The notes below the pieces were generated by a model. The model ran no database searches and was not told where the DNA came from. It saw nothing but the letters and a program-made list of their open reading frames with translations. From Cylicocyclus nassatus (Eukaryota > Nematoda > Chromadorea > Rhabditida > Strongylidae), in NCBI GenBank assembly GCA_958299035.1, contig CATQJL010000223.1, positions 51,876,302 through 51,940,301 of the forward strand: a stretch of 64,000 nucleotides of DNA, read 5' to 3'. Within the stretch, counting starts at the first letter, position 1. Every line of letters starts with the position of its first letter. The translations under genes and the position numbers were made by a program. Positions 1 through 12,028 of this stretch are shown in pieces.

Positions 1-59
1 TGAAATCCAGGTATCTGGAGTTTCGAAATATAAAGCTTTCTTATAAGCTGCGATCCCCT

Positions 60-3000
60 CCCCGCGGGGATGTTAGTGCATGCGGCCCTAAGTAAGTCGC
101 GCGGTTGCACAGCCGAGTGTATACTCTGGCAGGGCCTCCCAAGCTGTGAAGGAGTTCGACGTTTCCGGTTTCGGCCGGATGCCTAGCTAAGAGCCGGCCA
201 GGCCAGATCCGCCGCCGTCTGGTTTTCAGGTCGCTAGGCGGTTCTCCCCGCTCCAAGCCCGGGGTCAGCGATCGCCCCGTGGAAATCAAGAGTTGGCCTA
301 GTAAGTCTGCTCTTGTAGGGGAAAAAATTTCATTACTCTACCAGTTAGAAGAAGAGAAAGAAACCCTGTACATCGGATCCCGCCTACGGCGCCGGGTGGT
401 AGCAAGACTGATGTCAGGGTCCTCAGGGCGCCTTTTGGATTGGACAAAAACGACACGTCTGCCCGGACGACACGCCACGGAGACTGCCTCATGCTCTGCA
501 CCTACAACGCCAGGACAGTCTCCACAAACGCCGACCTCCACGCTCTTCTCGACGCTGCAGAGCACATCAAGTACCACATCATCGCTCTGCAGGAAACGAA
601 GTCCAGGAAGAAGGACGTGCGACAGATGAATGATGGAACACTCATCATTCGTGGTGAGAAGGTTCCATCACGAAACGTGGGAGGTGTTGGCTTTGTCGTC
701 CACCCATTTATCGTCCATCTTGTCGATTCGCACGAGATCCTATCACCCCGACTAGCCATCCTACGACTACGCCCTCCACGTCAGAAGACCATCAGCATCA
801 TCAGCTGCTACTCTCCAACATCAGCAGCTGACGACTCAGAACTAGATGCTTTCTACGAAGACGTGGAGGAGGTCGTCCGCAACGAAAAGTCCTTCTACAA
901 GTATGTTGTGGGCGACTTCAATGCGAAAATCGGGATGCCACTAGAAAAGGAATATAGGATCGGGAAGTTTGGATATGGGCTCCGGAACGAAAACGGCAAC
1001 CGTCTTGTTGGGCTTCTCTCCGCCGCACGACTTTTCCATGGAAATTCCATCTTCATGAAGAAAGAACATCGCCGGTGGACATGGGAATCGCCCAACGGAA
1101 CGACTCACGCGGAGATCGACCACATTCTCGCCAACCGAAGGTGGAGCTTGCTCGATGTCTCAGTAGTTCCATCCTTCTGCAGTGGCTCCGATCACCGCCT
1201 CCTTCGAGCGAAGATACGACTCAGCCGAAGGCTGGAAAAGAAAGTCTGTCACAGTGCCGCGAGAAGGAAGGAAGTCGTTTACGACGGTAACAGGCTGGAG
1301 GAGCTCATATCAAGATGTGACTGGCCCATCGAGGAGGACCCAACGTACGACTACGACCGGCTTCTGAAAGGATTGCGAGCCTGCGGAGAATGTGCCTCAG
1401 TGACTTCTGAGAAGAACTTGGAACGTATTTCGAAGACCACCAAGGAGTTGCTCGAAAGAAGAAGATTTCTGAGGCAGGATCCGAATGCAACCCATCTCGA
1501 GCGACTGATAGCCAACGCCAGTTGCAGAACTGCTTTGCAGGAGGATCTCAGGAAGTACAGGCAAGCCAAGATACTGGAAGCAGCCGAAGAAAGACGAAGT
1601 CTTAAGAAATGCCGAAGGGACCTCTGTGAATATCACGTACCGCTGGCTGCACTATTGAACGAAGACGGGACTCCGACTTCTTCCCGATACAAGATGGAAT
1701 CTATCGCGAAGAACTTCTATACCAACCTCTTCCGCTCATCAACACCCGTGCCGATGCCCGTTGTTCCCACTGGAGAAGTACCACCACGAATTCTACCTGC
1801 TGAAGTGCGCACGGCGATTCAGACCATGAAGACATCCACGGCTCCAGGACCAGACCATCTTTCCGTCGAATTTCTGCGAGCCGGAGGACAACGTCTACAC
1901 GAGATTCTCGCGTCGCACCTGACATCTTACCTTCAGAAGGAGAGGATTCCCGACCAGTGGAGAACGTCAAGAACCGTCCTTCTTTTCAAGAAGGGTGAAC
2001 GGGAAGATCTTCGAAATTACCGTCCAATATGCCTGCTGAGTGTGCTGTACAAGCTCTTCACGAAGATTATCCTCGCACGCATATCTAGGACACTGGATGA
2101 AGCCCAACCCCAAGAATAAGCTGGATTTCGCAAAGGATTCAGCTGCATGGACCACATCCAGACCGTTTCGAGGGTTATAGAAGTCTGCCGGGAGTACCGA
2201 CTGCCTCTCGTCCTAACCTTCGTCGACTACGAGAAAGCCTTTGACAGCGTCGAAACCAACGCCATCCTGTCTGCGCTAGTCGATCAAGGAGTGGAACCAG
2301 CTTACGTGAGGACACTAGCCGACTGCTACAAGGACTGTACAACAACGATGCAGCTATTCCATCGCCCCCTAACCATTCCAATTGGGAAGGGGGTTCGACA
2401 AGGCGACACTATTTCGCCAAAGCTGTTCACCGCGGCCTTGCAGTGGGTGATGAAGTCACTAGACTGGGAAGAGAGAGGCATACGAGTTGATGGGAGATTC
2501 CTATCCAACCTTCGTTTTGCGGATGACATCGTCCTTTTCTCGAGCAGTATCACTGAAGCAGAGGCGATGCTGAAGGAACTAAACGAAGTAGGGAAGAAGA
2601 TCGGACTGCGAATAAATCGGAAGAAGACTCAGTTCATGAAGAACGCCCTTTGCGAAGATGCAGAAATGGAATTGGAAGGCACCCCTATCATGGAGACGTC
2701 TTCTTACGTGTATCTCGGACGTTCGATGAACATGGAGAACGACTTGAGGGAAGAACTTAACAGGAGAAGAAGAGCAGCCTGGGCCGCCTTCGGGCCTCTG
2801 AAGGAAGCCACCGACCAACTGACGGACCCGGAGCTTCGTGCCCACCTGTTCGACTCAACCGTTCTCCCAGCGCTCTGCTACGCAGCTGAGACTTGGGCCG
2901 ACACCGTAGCCACGTCGAAAGCTTTAAGGACCACCCACAGAGCGCTCGAGCGCAGTCTTCTGAAGATGACCCGACACAAGCAACATCTAGTCGGACTTCG

Positions 3001-3377
3001 CAGCACGGATATGAGAAGAATGTCCCGTCTTCGTGACCCAGCGGAATACGTTGCGAAAGCGAAACACCGATGGGCCGGTCACATAATGAGAAGAACGGAC
3101 GATAGATGGACACTAAGAACATCTGAGTGGATTCCTCGCGAAGCCAAACGTCCTCGAGGAAGACCACCGACGAGATGGGCAGACGTGTTCGTGGAACGGA
3201 TGGACCAGCTGAGAAATCAGCTGGATACGATTCTTGCCCCTGGAACTCGTGGACGCAGCCACCGACGACGACCAAGAAGATCGTGGATGTCCGAAGCGAG
3301 GGACAGGGATCAATGGCGACTTCTGTACTGGGGCCCGCACGTCACGTGAGGACGGGCCATCTAAGTATCTAAGTAAG
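60..3377 (+). mobile_element. RTE-type non-LTR retrotransposon, near full length, disabled
   Basis: A non-LTR (LINE) retrotransposon of the RTE class. A GC-rich leader (about 60-300) precedes one long reading frame with an apurinic-type endonuclease followed by reverse transcriptase. The element ends just after the stop codon at 3349 in a very short tail with TAAGTATC/TAAGTAAG repeats. A short simple-repeat 3' end instead of poly(A) is typical of RTE elements. The right end lies directly against a broken BEL/Pao gag fragment on the other strand, so this copy probably inserted into that older element. No clear target-site duplication was seen, and the exact 5' edge (about 45-60) is uncertain. 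Confidence 0.85.
306..3349 (+). pseudogene. RTE endonuclease/reverse transcriptase, one in-frame nonsense codon
   Basis: A polyprotein that would nick the target and copy element RNA into DNA. The N-terminal third is an exonuclease/endonuclease/phosphatase-type endonuclease: QETK near 590, GDFNAKIG at about 910-935 and SDHRLL at about 1188-1205. The reverse transcriptase follows, with FVDYEKAFDSV at about 2219-2250 (first catalytic Asp) and FADDIVLF at about 2515-2540 (catalytic Asp pair). The C-terminal part carries the HRWAGHIMRR/RPRGRPPTRW region usual for RTE proteins. The frame is open from 306 but has no ATG until about 491, so the original start may be lost. It is broken by TAA at 2117-2119, inside reverse transcriptase; the same frame resumes at once and runs to 3349. 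The length (about 970 codons) is normal for the family. The copy looks young but inactive. Confidence 0.9.
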
Positions 3378-5221
3378 TATGTCTTTTGTTCTCTTTGTCC
3401 CATAGATCCAGTGTAGTGACCGAACACTTAGTTGGTAGGGGGTTCGCGTTACCGAAGTATACATTAACAACTCCTGTGTACTTGAGCTATCCAGCCCTAA
3501 GTCTTTTGCTAGTGCTTGCGAAATGAATGATTTATAGGCACCAGTATCAAAGAGAATTTCAACCTCTCTCCAGAGGTTGTTCTGTGCGTCCCTTACCCGC
3601 GCTTGTCCCGTCAGCAAAAGTACTGTTTCTTTTGTTTTTATGGCTGAATTTTGATTGTGACAAACGATGGTTTTATTGTTGTCGTCTTCCCCTGTTGTGA
3701 ATTTTCCCTTTTCGAAGTCATCATTTTCTGGTTCGATGGTTTGTATTGGGTGGGCTGCTCCAGTTGCTGGTTTTGACCGTTGTGCTGTTTTTACTTTACT
3801 ACTCCTTTTATGTTGTATTGGTGTTGCTCTTGATAGTGGTTCCTGCGAATAACCCGCTTTTGTAAATTCTCTGCTGTTTCCGTTTCGTGTTCGCATAGGG
3901 CAAAGAGTGTGATGATGTTTTTTCCCGCTGCACCATCTACAACTTGCCCCCATGCATTGTTTTACCGAATGACCCTCTTTCGCGCAATTGAAGCATCTTT
4001 TGTTTTCATCAAAGAATTGGCGTCGCTGCTCGATTGTTGTGTACTTAGAACAAAACATCGAGCGATGTTGCGTCGATTTTCAAAACAAACATACTGGTAC
4101 TACGGTGTTTGGATTCCATGTACTTGATCTAATTTTATTATTCCGTGCGTCTGTGACCTCTGTTACCATTTCCTTTATGCGCTCTTTTTTAGTTATTTGT
4201 TTATCTAATTCTTCTAAAAGTTCATTGATTTTCCAATCCCCTTCCGTACGCCATCCTTCTATTTTTTGTTCTAAGATTTTTCGCTGAATGGAAGAATTGA
4301 ACTTCGAAAGAATCTTTTGTGATGTGAAGGATCCTTTCAGTTCAACACCTTTTTTCTATAGCTGTGCTATTATCGGTATGAGATTTTCTAAAAGCTTTCG
4401 TTGCGCTGGAATGGAACTATTTTCCGCTTTCGCCCCCTCAAGACGACGTTGTAGGCTTGAAATGAGTCTGAATTCATCTCCGTACTTATTCCGAAGTAGC
4501 TCTAGCGCAAGATCATAATTATCTTCCGATATGGGGTAACGCTGTATAGTTTCTCGCGCTTCCCCCTAAGAGCGCTTACCAAATAGTTAAACTTTTGCAA
4601 TTTTGTTAATGGTTGACTGTCAACGTTGGCCTCAAATAGCGTCCAAAAGTTTTCAAATTGCCACGCTTTACCCGAGAAAATCGGAATAGGGATAGCTGGC
4701 AGTTTTGGTTTTGCCATTATCTGTCCTTCCCATACTGTTTTGTCTGCTTCGAAATTCATCTGATCATGCGCGCTGTACATTTTTGCTTCTAAGTCGATAG
4801 CGAGTGATCGCGCGCTGTCTGAGTTTGCATGCGCTTTGTCTGTGTATTCTTGCGATTGAGCTTCTTGCTCTTCATTCAAAGTGTCGATCAGAGAATCAAC
4901 TGTGGCCGTAAATGTTGCTAGTGAATCATCAACTAATTTGGAGATCGCATTGAGCTCGAATATTTGCGCTTGTACTTGTGCTCGCTTAGTAGAATCTCTC
5001 AAGGCTAGAATCTCTAATTTTGATAGCTCTTGGCTTTTTTCCACATTGGATGCTAAGTTCACTTTAAGGAAGTAGGACCCAACATTAGACTCAGTGACCA
5101 AGGTGGCAATGCAAAAACCTTGGTTTTTATTTGGATATGACAAATATGATGGCGTGCGTACTGACCAAGGTAGAGTTGCAAAAAACCTTGGTATCGTTTT
5201 GAAATAGAAGTTAGTAGTCAA
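3369..5221 (-). pseudogene. BEL/Pao LTR retrotransposon, gag-protease fragment
   Basis: The degraded 5' part of a BEL/Pao polyprotein. Reading down the minus strand there is a Gln/Ala-rich helical N-terminus, then a DUF1759-type gag core (LPAIPIPIFSGKAWQFENFW, about 4640-4690). Two zinc knuckles follow near 3940-4010 (CFNCAKEGHSVKQC and CRWCSGKKHHHTLC), then a DUF1758 aspartic protease with LFDTGAYKSFIS at about 3520-3560. The gag core is shifted out of frame near 4560, there is a stop near 4360, and another frameshift lies just after the protease (about 3470). Reverse transcriptase, RNase H and integrase are absent because the RTE element begins at 3377. The family assignment is firm. Whether the missing pol part lies left of position 1 cannot be seen. 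Confidence 0.8.
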
Positions 5222-5992
5222 TGACCATATAACTGGTTAATCTGCGCAAAGAAAGTTAGTATTTAAATCTGCGCAATTATAGACCAAGTTGAAGAGGCGA
5301 GGCGTGTCTACTCGTACCAGTATTTGTGTCGTTGTTGTCCTTAAGTCGAATGCACCATAAATTTGCTCGGTGGTTCACACTGTTCACCAACACCAACCAC
5401 TCAACCACTTTATTGTCGGAAACCTCAAACTTGGGTAATTAAACCCTGTCTTTCACCAATATTTTATGATAAAAAATACGACGGCGCAATATAACAAATA
5501 ACATACAGCATACAGCTACTACACTAGTGAAAGCTCGATCTATCATTTTCTTTGGCGCATCTCAAAATTGACTTTCAACATATTGCTTTAGCTAATTGAG
5601 TATTTTGTCAAAGGCGTGCTAGAAGCTTAGTCCTAGGAATTTTCATACTGGCGCGCAAAGGACTAAGCTTCCAAGATGTTCTTTTTTAGGCGGCATAAAA
5701 GGCGTAGTTTCCAAAATACAATAAGGCGCAATTCTCTATCAAAAATGATGCATTCCCAAAATACAATAAGGCGCAATTCTATCAAAAATGATCAAGAGAA
5801 AACGTGATGCAGGATGATGCCGTCCGACGGCTTGAAGTTGTTGCACTGATCTCGATATCTTGAATCCCATCACCGCTCCAAGTTGTTGACGTGACGATGG
5901 CGCATTAAATTCTGTAAAAGATCAACTCAGATGATATCGCAGCTTGGGAAACGGAAACTGTAACTTGCAGCTCGCGCTTTGTAGCTGCGATA
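5222..5992. other. Non-coding flank of the BEL fragment with short repeats
   Basis: No gene was found. This may hold the leader or LTR remnant of the BEL element, but no second LTR is present to prove it. It contains a short imperfect palindrome around AAGCTTAGTCC (about 5622-5672). A roughly 39-bp sequence starting CCAAAATACAATAAGGCG is present twice in direct orientation (5711-5749 and 5756-5792). Confidence 0.4.
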
Positions 5993-7365
5993 CGTAATCA
6001 GCACTCGATTACCCCCCTTTGCCGACTCCCAGCCCCTTGGTTCAAAATTTGCAAAAAAAATCGATAGAATGATAGAAGTAATGGGTATTTTTGAAAATGG
6101 TTATCAAATTCGTAATCAGCATGCTCGATTACTCAGGGACTCGCGCCGTGCGGGCGGCCAGCGACGACCTTACAATCGCTCGTCGGTGTGTGCGATTGTA
6201 CGGTCGTCAAGGGCCGTTGGCATTGGCACGGTTAATGTGGGGCGCCCGCACGGTCTCTAATGTTCGCCGCTTGCGCGGGGAAAGTCGGCCGCTCGCTTGC
6301 TCTTGGAGTAGATGTATTTGCGATATCTTGACCATTTTTCTTGGATAGATCAATCCTTTACACATTTTGGGAACACGGATCAATGCTTGCAGCATTGCCA
6401 AACTTTTCATGGGGAAGCCCTCACCATCGCTCTTGGTAACTGTAGCCTCACCCAGGTTCATTCCAGCCAGCCTTGCGGTAAAAGAAACTGTTCATAACAC
6501 GATGTGTCAACGCTTAGCCAGCCTAAACACTGCATCGCATCTCATACAGGTACCGTTTACGCTCACAATGTGTGAAAATAGTGAGCAGAAAATAGAGGTC
6601 ACTGTTGGCCGCTTGCACGGCAACATGTATTGTCGACCGATAAGATGGGCGCATTGCTGGATGCTCGCTCGAACAACTGTATTGCATGCCGTTTGCACGA
6701 TAACATTGCCTGCCGCTAGGACGGCGCTTCAGCTGTTTGCCGCACGCACGAAGGCTTTAGGCTTATGTCGACCGCTTGTACGCTAGCCCTTATAGGAGGA
6801 CCGCTCGCACGGCGCGAATCCCTGAGTACCCCCTTGTGCCAACTCCCGACTCCGTAGCTTGAACTTTGCAAAAAAAATCAGTAAAATGATAAAAGTAATG
6901 GGCATTTTTGAAAATGGTTATCACATTCGTAATCAGCATGCTCGATCACCCCCCTGGGCCAACTCTCAGCCCCTTAGTTCGAAATTTGCAAGAAAATCGA
7001 TAAAATGATAAAAGTAGTGGGTATTTTTGAAAATGGTTATCATATTCGTAATCAGCATGCTCAATTACCCCCTTGTGCCAACTCCCGACTCCGTAGCTTG
7101 AACTTTGCAAAAAAATCAATAAAATGATAAAAGTAATGCATTTTTGAAAATGGTTATCGTATTCGTAATCAGCATGCTCGATTACCCCACTGTGCCAACT
7201 CCCAGCCTCGTAGCTTGAACTTTGCAAAAAAATCGACGAAATGATAAAAGTAACTGATAATTCTAAAAATTGATATTGTATTCGTAATCAGCATGTTCGC
7301 TTACCCCCCTGTGTCAATTCCGAGCCCCGTAGTTCAAAATTTGCAATCAATCGATAAATTTGGTG
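5993..7365 (+). repeat. Six-unit tandem array, ~118-bp unit, with nested element
   Basis: Six head-to-tail copies of a 117-120 bp unit start at about 5993, 6111, 6928, 7047, 7164 and 7283. Each begins CGTAATCAGCATGCTCGATT and passes through a GAAAATGGTTATC segment. The second unit is split by a 695-bp insertion (6132-6826); without it the unit is 120 bp. The CGTAATCAGC core also occurs in the arms of the fold-back at 8918-9745, so the two repeats are related. Confidence 0.9.
6132..6826. mobile_element. DNA transposon or MITE inserted in the tandem array, TA duplication
   Basis: The termini are inverted repeats starting CTCAGGGAYTCGCGCCGTGCG, flanked by TA at 6130-6131 and 6827-6828. Removing the element and one TA restores the array unit exactly (GATTACCCCC), so the boundaries are firm. 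TA duplication suggests the Tc1/mariner group, though the termini are unlike usual mariner ends. The interior is much more GC-rich than its surroundings. It repeats a motif like CCGCTTGCACGG at least eight times (near 6151, 6245, 6265, 6606, 6690, 6740, 6767 and 6800). No transposase was recognised. Confidence 0.85.
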
Positions 7366-7512
7366 GAAGTAGTAGCAAGTTTCCATACTGGAAAACGACA
7401 GACACGAAAACACCATCGACCAGAAAAACACCATCGAGGACGTACAGACAGCATCCACCAGCGTACAGACAAGTACACCATTCGGTTTTATATATATAGA
7501 AGGATACGCGGT

Positions 7513-8216
7513 CAGGGCTCAGCACAGCTGGCGCCGGGTCAAGCTGGATATCGTTTCAAGGGCGGAAAGCAAAGGGGATATCGTTTCTACAGGGGCCGAG
7601 GCGGAGAACTGCCGCAAAAATGCCGCCGGCATGCCATTGGCAAGCTGTCCATCAACAAACAAAGGCGTTGTTTTCAGCCAAAACGCAATAGTATGACACC
7701 AAATTTGGTGTGTGCATGCGCGTTGGTGGACCGGAACTACGGCCCAAAAATTTATGAAAACTTATGTGAATGAAAGCTCTGCCGAACTTTTTTCTGAATT
7801 AGCTGGCACCATGCCAGCTGGGTGCCAGCTGAGCTGGCACCGACACTTTGCTCACATAACTTTTCATACTTTTTTACATAAAATGTATCTACACTGTAAA
7901 AGATTACGTATGGAGATGAAACAGTTTCATAATGTTCTCTTTTCAGCGTTTTATAGCAATTTGAAAACCACTCGGTCTGCTCCGCAGTCGAAAAATCGGC
8001 TTTTTCTGCTTCTCAAGATGTGATTCGACAACTTAAAAAGCTCAGAAGGCTGTGAAAAGTTGTTCCATGAAATCAGAAATGCATGAAAACACTACTACAT
8101 ACTTTGACATAATATAAATGATGACGGGTTTTCAAAACAGGTCAAAAGGGACTTCGTACAAAATTTTCAATATCAAACGGGACTTCGTTTTGAAATTCCC
8201 CTGGTGCCGAGCCCTG
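7513..8216. mobile_element. hAT-type non-autonomous element, copy 1 (8-bp TSD TACGCGGT)
   Basis: The ends are CAGGGCTCAGCAC on the left and GTGCCGAGCCCTG on the right, flanked by identical 8-bp duplications TACGCGGT (7505-7512 and 8217-8224). The 8-bp duplication with CAGGG termini is the hAT signature. Subterminal motifs are GCTGGATATCGTTT on the left and GGGACTTCGT repeated near the right end. They recur in five other copies in this window. The interior holds small palindromes (GCCAGCTGGGTGCCAGCTGAGCTGGC). No transposase frame was recognised. Confidence 0.9.
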
Positions 8217-8394
8217 TACGCGGTTCATGATACGCAAAGACTGGGCGCAGTTGCATCCAACCGAAATAGCTCGTGCATGGGAGAGGCAGTGGATGGTAAG
8301 AGAAGCGAAAGAGCGCTCGGTCAGAGAGACGCCGATACGTGCATTTTTTGCGTGCTACGAATCGACTATACTTGCATACCTATTCTGACACTAT

Positions 8395-8535
8395 GAGTCA
8401 TCCAGTTGTGATCCATGCTCAAACGTTTTTCATACGCGTTGTCAACTTCCTCATTTCTCTCTTATTCCTCGTTTTGGCTGTTCTTTTTCCTTCCTTGCTA
8501 CGGCGTCTGACATCGACCGGTTGGGCTGGAAACGT
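8395..8535 (+). CDS. Candidate first exon with a hydrophobic segment
   Basis: An ATG at 8395 opens a 47-codon frame. It contains a strong hydrophobic run (residues about 11-34, FFIRVVNFLISLLFLVLAVL), suitable as a signal peptide or membrane anchor. It ends at a consensus donor, AAC/GTAAGT. A later stretch with compatible phase (about 9771-9830, ending CAG/GTAGGT) could be the next exon, with the 8918-9745 fold-back in the intron between them. The family was not recognised. Both parts are short and could be chance open frames. Confidence 0.3.
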
Positions 8536-8917
8536 AAGTAATCCTGCTGTTGCAAGATTAAATACGTTCCACCTCAACACAGCCGATGGATCAAGGAGTT
8601 CTACGTTGTCCTGCTGTTGTAATGAAAGCGGTCAAAATGACCAGTTATCGAGGACAAGGCAAAGACTGAGCTCCATTAATATGTATATCTTTCATAAATT
8701 GGGCGCCAGTAAGATCTACACGGTTTCTGTCCTGAGTAACTGAGCATGTATTCGCACTTTTTGCAGAGTCATGGATTCATCTAGCAATCATGTCAGCAAC
8801 TCACCTTAGCTCCGACAACCAAAATAGTGGGGGAATGGCGCCAAACATTTCATTCTAACATTCTTTTTCACAGTAACATTGATTAGTTTCATTCCAAAAC
8901 TGGCAGGCGGAACGGTA

Positions 8918-9745
8918 CTATTCCACATTAGTTGATCCAAAAAATGGGAGTCGCGGATTTTGCTGAAATTTCGTCTAGAGGGGTTATTTTGCACGCTGAT
9001 TACGAATATCACACTTGTTTCGCACCGTAGTGCCATCTGGTAGAGTCACGGTAGGATTACGGGGGGGGGGGGGGGGTCGAAATCACAAATTTGCGCCAGA
9101 CTTCTCCAGGGCGGTTATTTGGCACGTTAAACATGAAAATTATATTCATTCTGTACGGTAGCGCCATTTTAGCGGGCTACGGTGGATATACGGTAGATGG
9201 CTAAAAATCCCAAATTTGCTCAAACTTTGCCTAGAGGGATTCATAAGCATGCTGATGACGAAGGCCCTTTTTGCCGTGCTGATCACCTATGTCGCACTCG
9301 TCTCGCAGGATAAATCCTTTTCGTGGATTTTCGCAGTTTTGCTCAAAAACGAAAAAATTGCTCTTCCACGCACTACAGCTCTACAATAGCGTTCGTTGTT
9401 CCAGCAACGCACTTGCAATTAGCATGCTTTTGAATCCCTTCAGATAAAGATTTGAGTAAATTCGCGATTTTTAGCCATTTGCCGTAACCCATCGTAACTC
9501 GAAAAATGGCGCCACCGTACGAAATGAATATGATATTCATGTCCAGCTTACCAAATAACCCTCTTAGACGAAGTTTGGGGCAAATCAGTGATTTACACCC
9601 CCTACTGTTCCTACCGTAACTCCGCCAGATGGCACTACCGTGCGACATAAGTGTGATATTCGTAATCAGCGTGCAAAGTAACCTCTCTAGGCGAAGTTTC
9701 AGCAAAATCCGCGATTTTCATTTCTTGGGTCAACTAGTGTGGAAT
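8918..9745. repeat. Long fold-back repeat, arms of about 325 bp
   Basis: The left arm (about 8918-9245) and right arm (about 9420-9745) are imperfect reverse complements, beginning GTTGATCC on the left and ending GGGTCAAC on the right. Each arm is itself two diverged copies of a unit of about 130 bp that contains a CACGCTGATTACGAATATC or similar core. That core links it to the tandem array at 5993-7365. The central loop (about 9246-9419) has no recognised gene. A run of 16 G lies at 9061-9076. Confidence 0.8.
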
Positions 9746-12028
9746 AAGCGCCAAAGCAGAACAATAGACTCCCTCAGTTCAAATGAGTTGCGGAAAACTT
9801 CGTTTGTGTGAGGAGTGGGAGCTCATCCAGGTAGGTGGACCAGTGCGAACCGCTCCGAAGCAGAAAGCAGTGGTATTGCAAGTTGCGAAATATCAAAACT
9901 GCGCTAGCAAACGAAGCCGCTGTCGTTTAATTGGTAATTGTACTCCGTAAAAGTATTTATTGCAATTCATACAAACAAAAAACTCTGAAAGCAACTCCTT
10001 AAATGAAGTTCAAAGACGCATATGAACCCGAAACAATATGGCTATGGAAAGATCGAGGATTTTGTAGATAATGCACACAACAACCTGGTTGCAGTACCAC
10101 AATGCATGAGAGTCGAGTAGATGAAGCATTAACGCGATGTGAGGTTACAAAAGCATCGCTATACAAAAGATAGGCACAATAGTATAGACAGACAAATGAC
10201 ATCTAACCGAATTCGTGGTCTCACCACGCATCCTGTCGTGATTCGTTACCGCAAAAGTTCGCTCCGTAGTCGCAGCAACTGTAGCGGGTGCAGTACGGTA
10301 ACAAGTCTGTCGCAAGTAATTCCGCACAGTACGGTGTACACCACTTGCGCTGCAGTAGTTCACATCAGCGAGACGTTTATCCTGTAAAAAAATTGGATAA
10401 AGTTGGACTGAAGTCGCACAAATTTGTGCGGAGTGGCTGAACATTTGAATGAGTACTTTGGAGAATTTTAGCTTTGTCTTGAACGAAAAATTGAACGTAA
10501 TAATTAGAAACAATTCAAGAAGTGCAATGATCGCTCCCGTATCAAACCTGTATGTATACGAAGCGCCTTTATACCAATGGAAAATATTATGAACTGAGCG
10601 GAACCTATCTATCCCCCCGATGTGTCCTTGTAAATGAAAGGCCTCATTGAGCAAGATGTGAATCGTTTCTCTGATTAGCATGCCGTGAAATACCCCTAGA
10701 CCAAGTTTCAGCTAGGTTTATGATGGTTTACGATGATGTGCGATTACCTCCATATACCGCATACTTACTGTAAGCTTCAGTGATTTGGATTTGTAGTTTA
10801 AACCATGATCTACACGGTGCTAAAGCTTGATGCGCATGTACAGAAATCGAAAATGTACATTTCTCTTATCCGGACCATGATTGAGTGTCTTGACCTGTGT
10901 CTTTGTACTTGGAACTATTCTGATTTTTCCAGGACTGCCTAACTGCTAAGAGTCACGAAAAAGTATATCACTTTTGTTAAGATTTCTCTGTTTCCGGTAA
11001 CGTAAAGACAGTGTTGGCGATACCGGACTCCATGTAACTCACGACTTATTTGACCATGCGCAAATAAAATTCTTAGCATGAGCGTTTTTGAAACATCACC
11101 TTCCTTGGTGTAATAAAAATGTTTTTTTTTGAAACTGAAATGCTATCACAGAATGCGAACTTTGGTGTGAAAGAAGCAGCACACCCCTCGTGCATTTTGG
11201 TCTCATGGTCAAGCACAAATATAACAGCAAACTCTAATTCTGGGAAATCTATCAAGAAATTCAGAAGCAGATTCCAAAAAAAATAGAACCTGTCCTCTTT
11301 TGTCTTGGCCGCAATCAATTGTTTATTAGACTATTCGTAAGTCTCCGAAATCATGTAGTTTTGCGCATCTGTCTTAGGTGGCATTACTTCAATTTGAGCG
11401 TCTTGTATAATCTACTCACAAGCTGTTTATAAATTTTCCCACAATTTTGTTCAGATTCTCCTTTTTGCGCATTACCTTAACCAATTCAGTTTACAAAACA
11501 CCTTCAGGTACAGGAAACACGGTGAACTGACAGCGGCACTTGATCGGAAGGTCTTCTAACAATGCTTGCCTTCTTAAAGAATGTGAGGCGAGCGATCATA
11601 AGTCAGTTCAGAGCCGAGAAAATTTATTACGGATCAGTGTGGATTCTGATGTAGAGGGTATACAAGCAAAATGAGGCTCTGTAGGGTTTTTTGTATGCAG
11701 ATGCGATTAACTAATTTTTTTTGCTGCATTTATGTGGACAATGGTTTTCAAAACCATTTCGCTGAGTTTGTCGCGCTATATAGAATAATATGTTTTTAAC
11801 ATATCTAAATTAATTATGTTAGCATGAGGAATATACATCGTTCTACTCAACACAATTACCATGTTGGGCTTGAAACAAAATTGGAAATTCTTCAGAGATC
11901 TCATGGTACTGGTCAGAAAGGAAATAAGCTCTTAAGTGTCGCCTTCAAATAAGAAAGTTTTGATCGAAGACGTTATTAACTGTAGAACTTCTTTGAAACT
12001 GCACATGATCACTGCCTCGTCTACAGTA
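9746..12028. other. No resolved gene; ambiguous open frames
   Basis: Short coding-looking stretches occur at about 9771-9950 (+), 10225-10430 (open on both strands, one frame Cys-rich) and 11470-11580 (both strands). None could be joined with consistent phase into a gene I can name. Possibilities are the 3' exons of the LRR gene on the minus strand or a small secreted protein on the plus strand. The rest is AT-rich with no visible structure. Confidence 0.3.

Noticed and set aside
279..629. 116-codon plus-strand frame overlapping the start of the RTE polyprotein
   Set aside because: It is in another frame from the endonuclease, has no recognised domain and overlaps the true frame; treated as a shadow.
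10145..10681. 178-codon minus-strand open frame
   Set aside because: The same DNA is open in several frames on both strands; composition is unconvincing and no domain is visible. Left as an ambiguous region.
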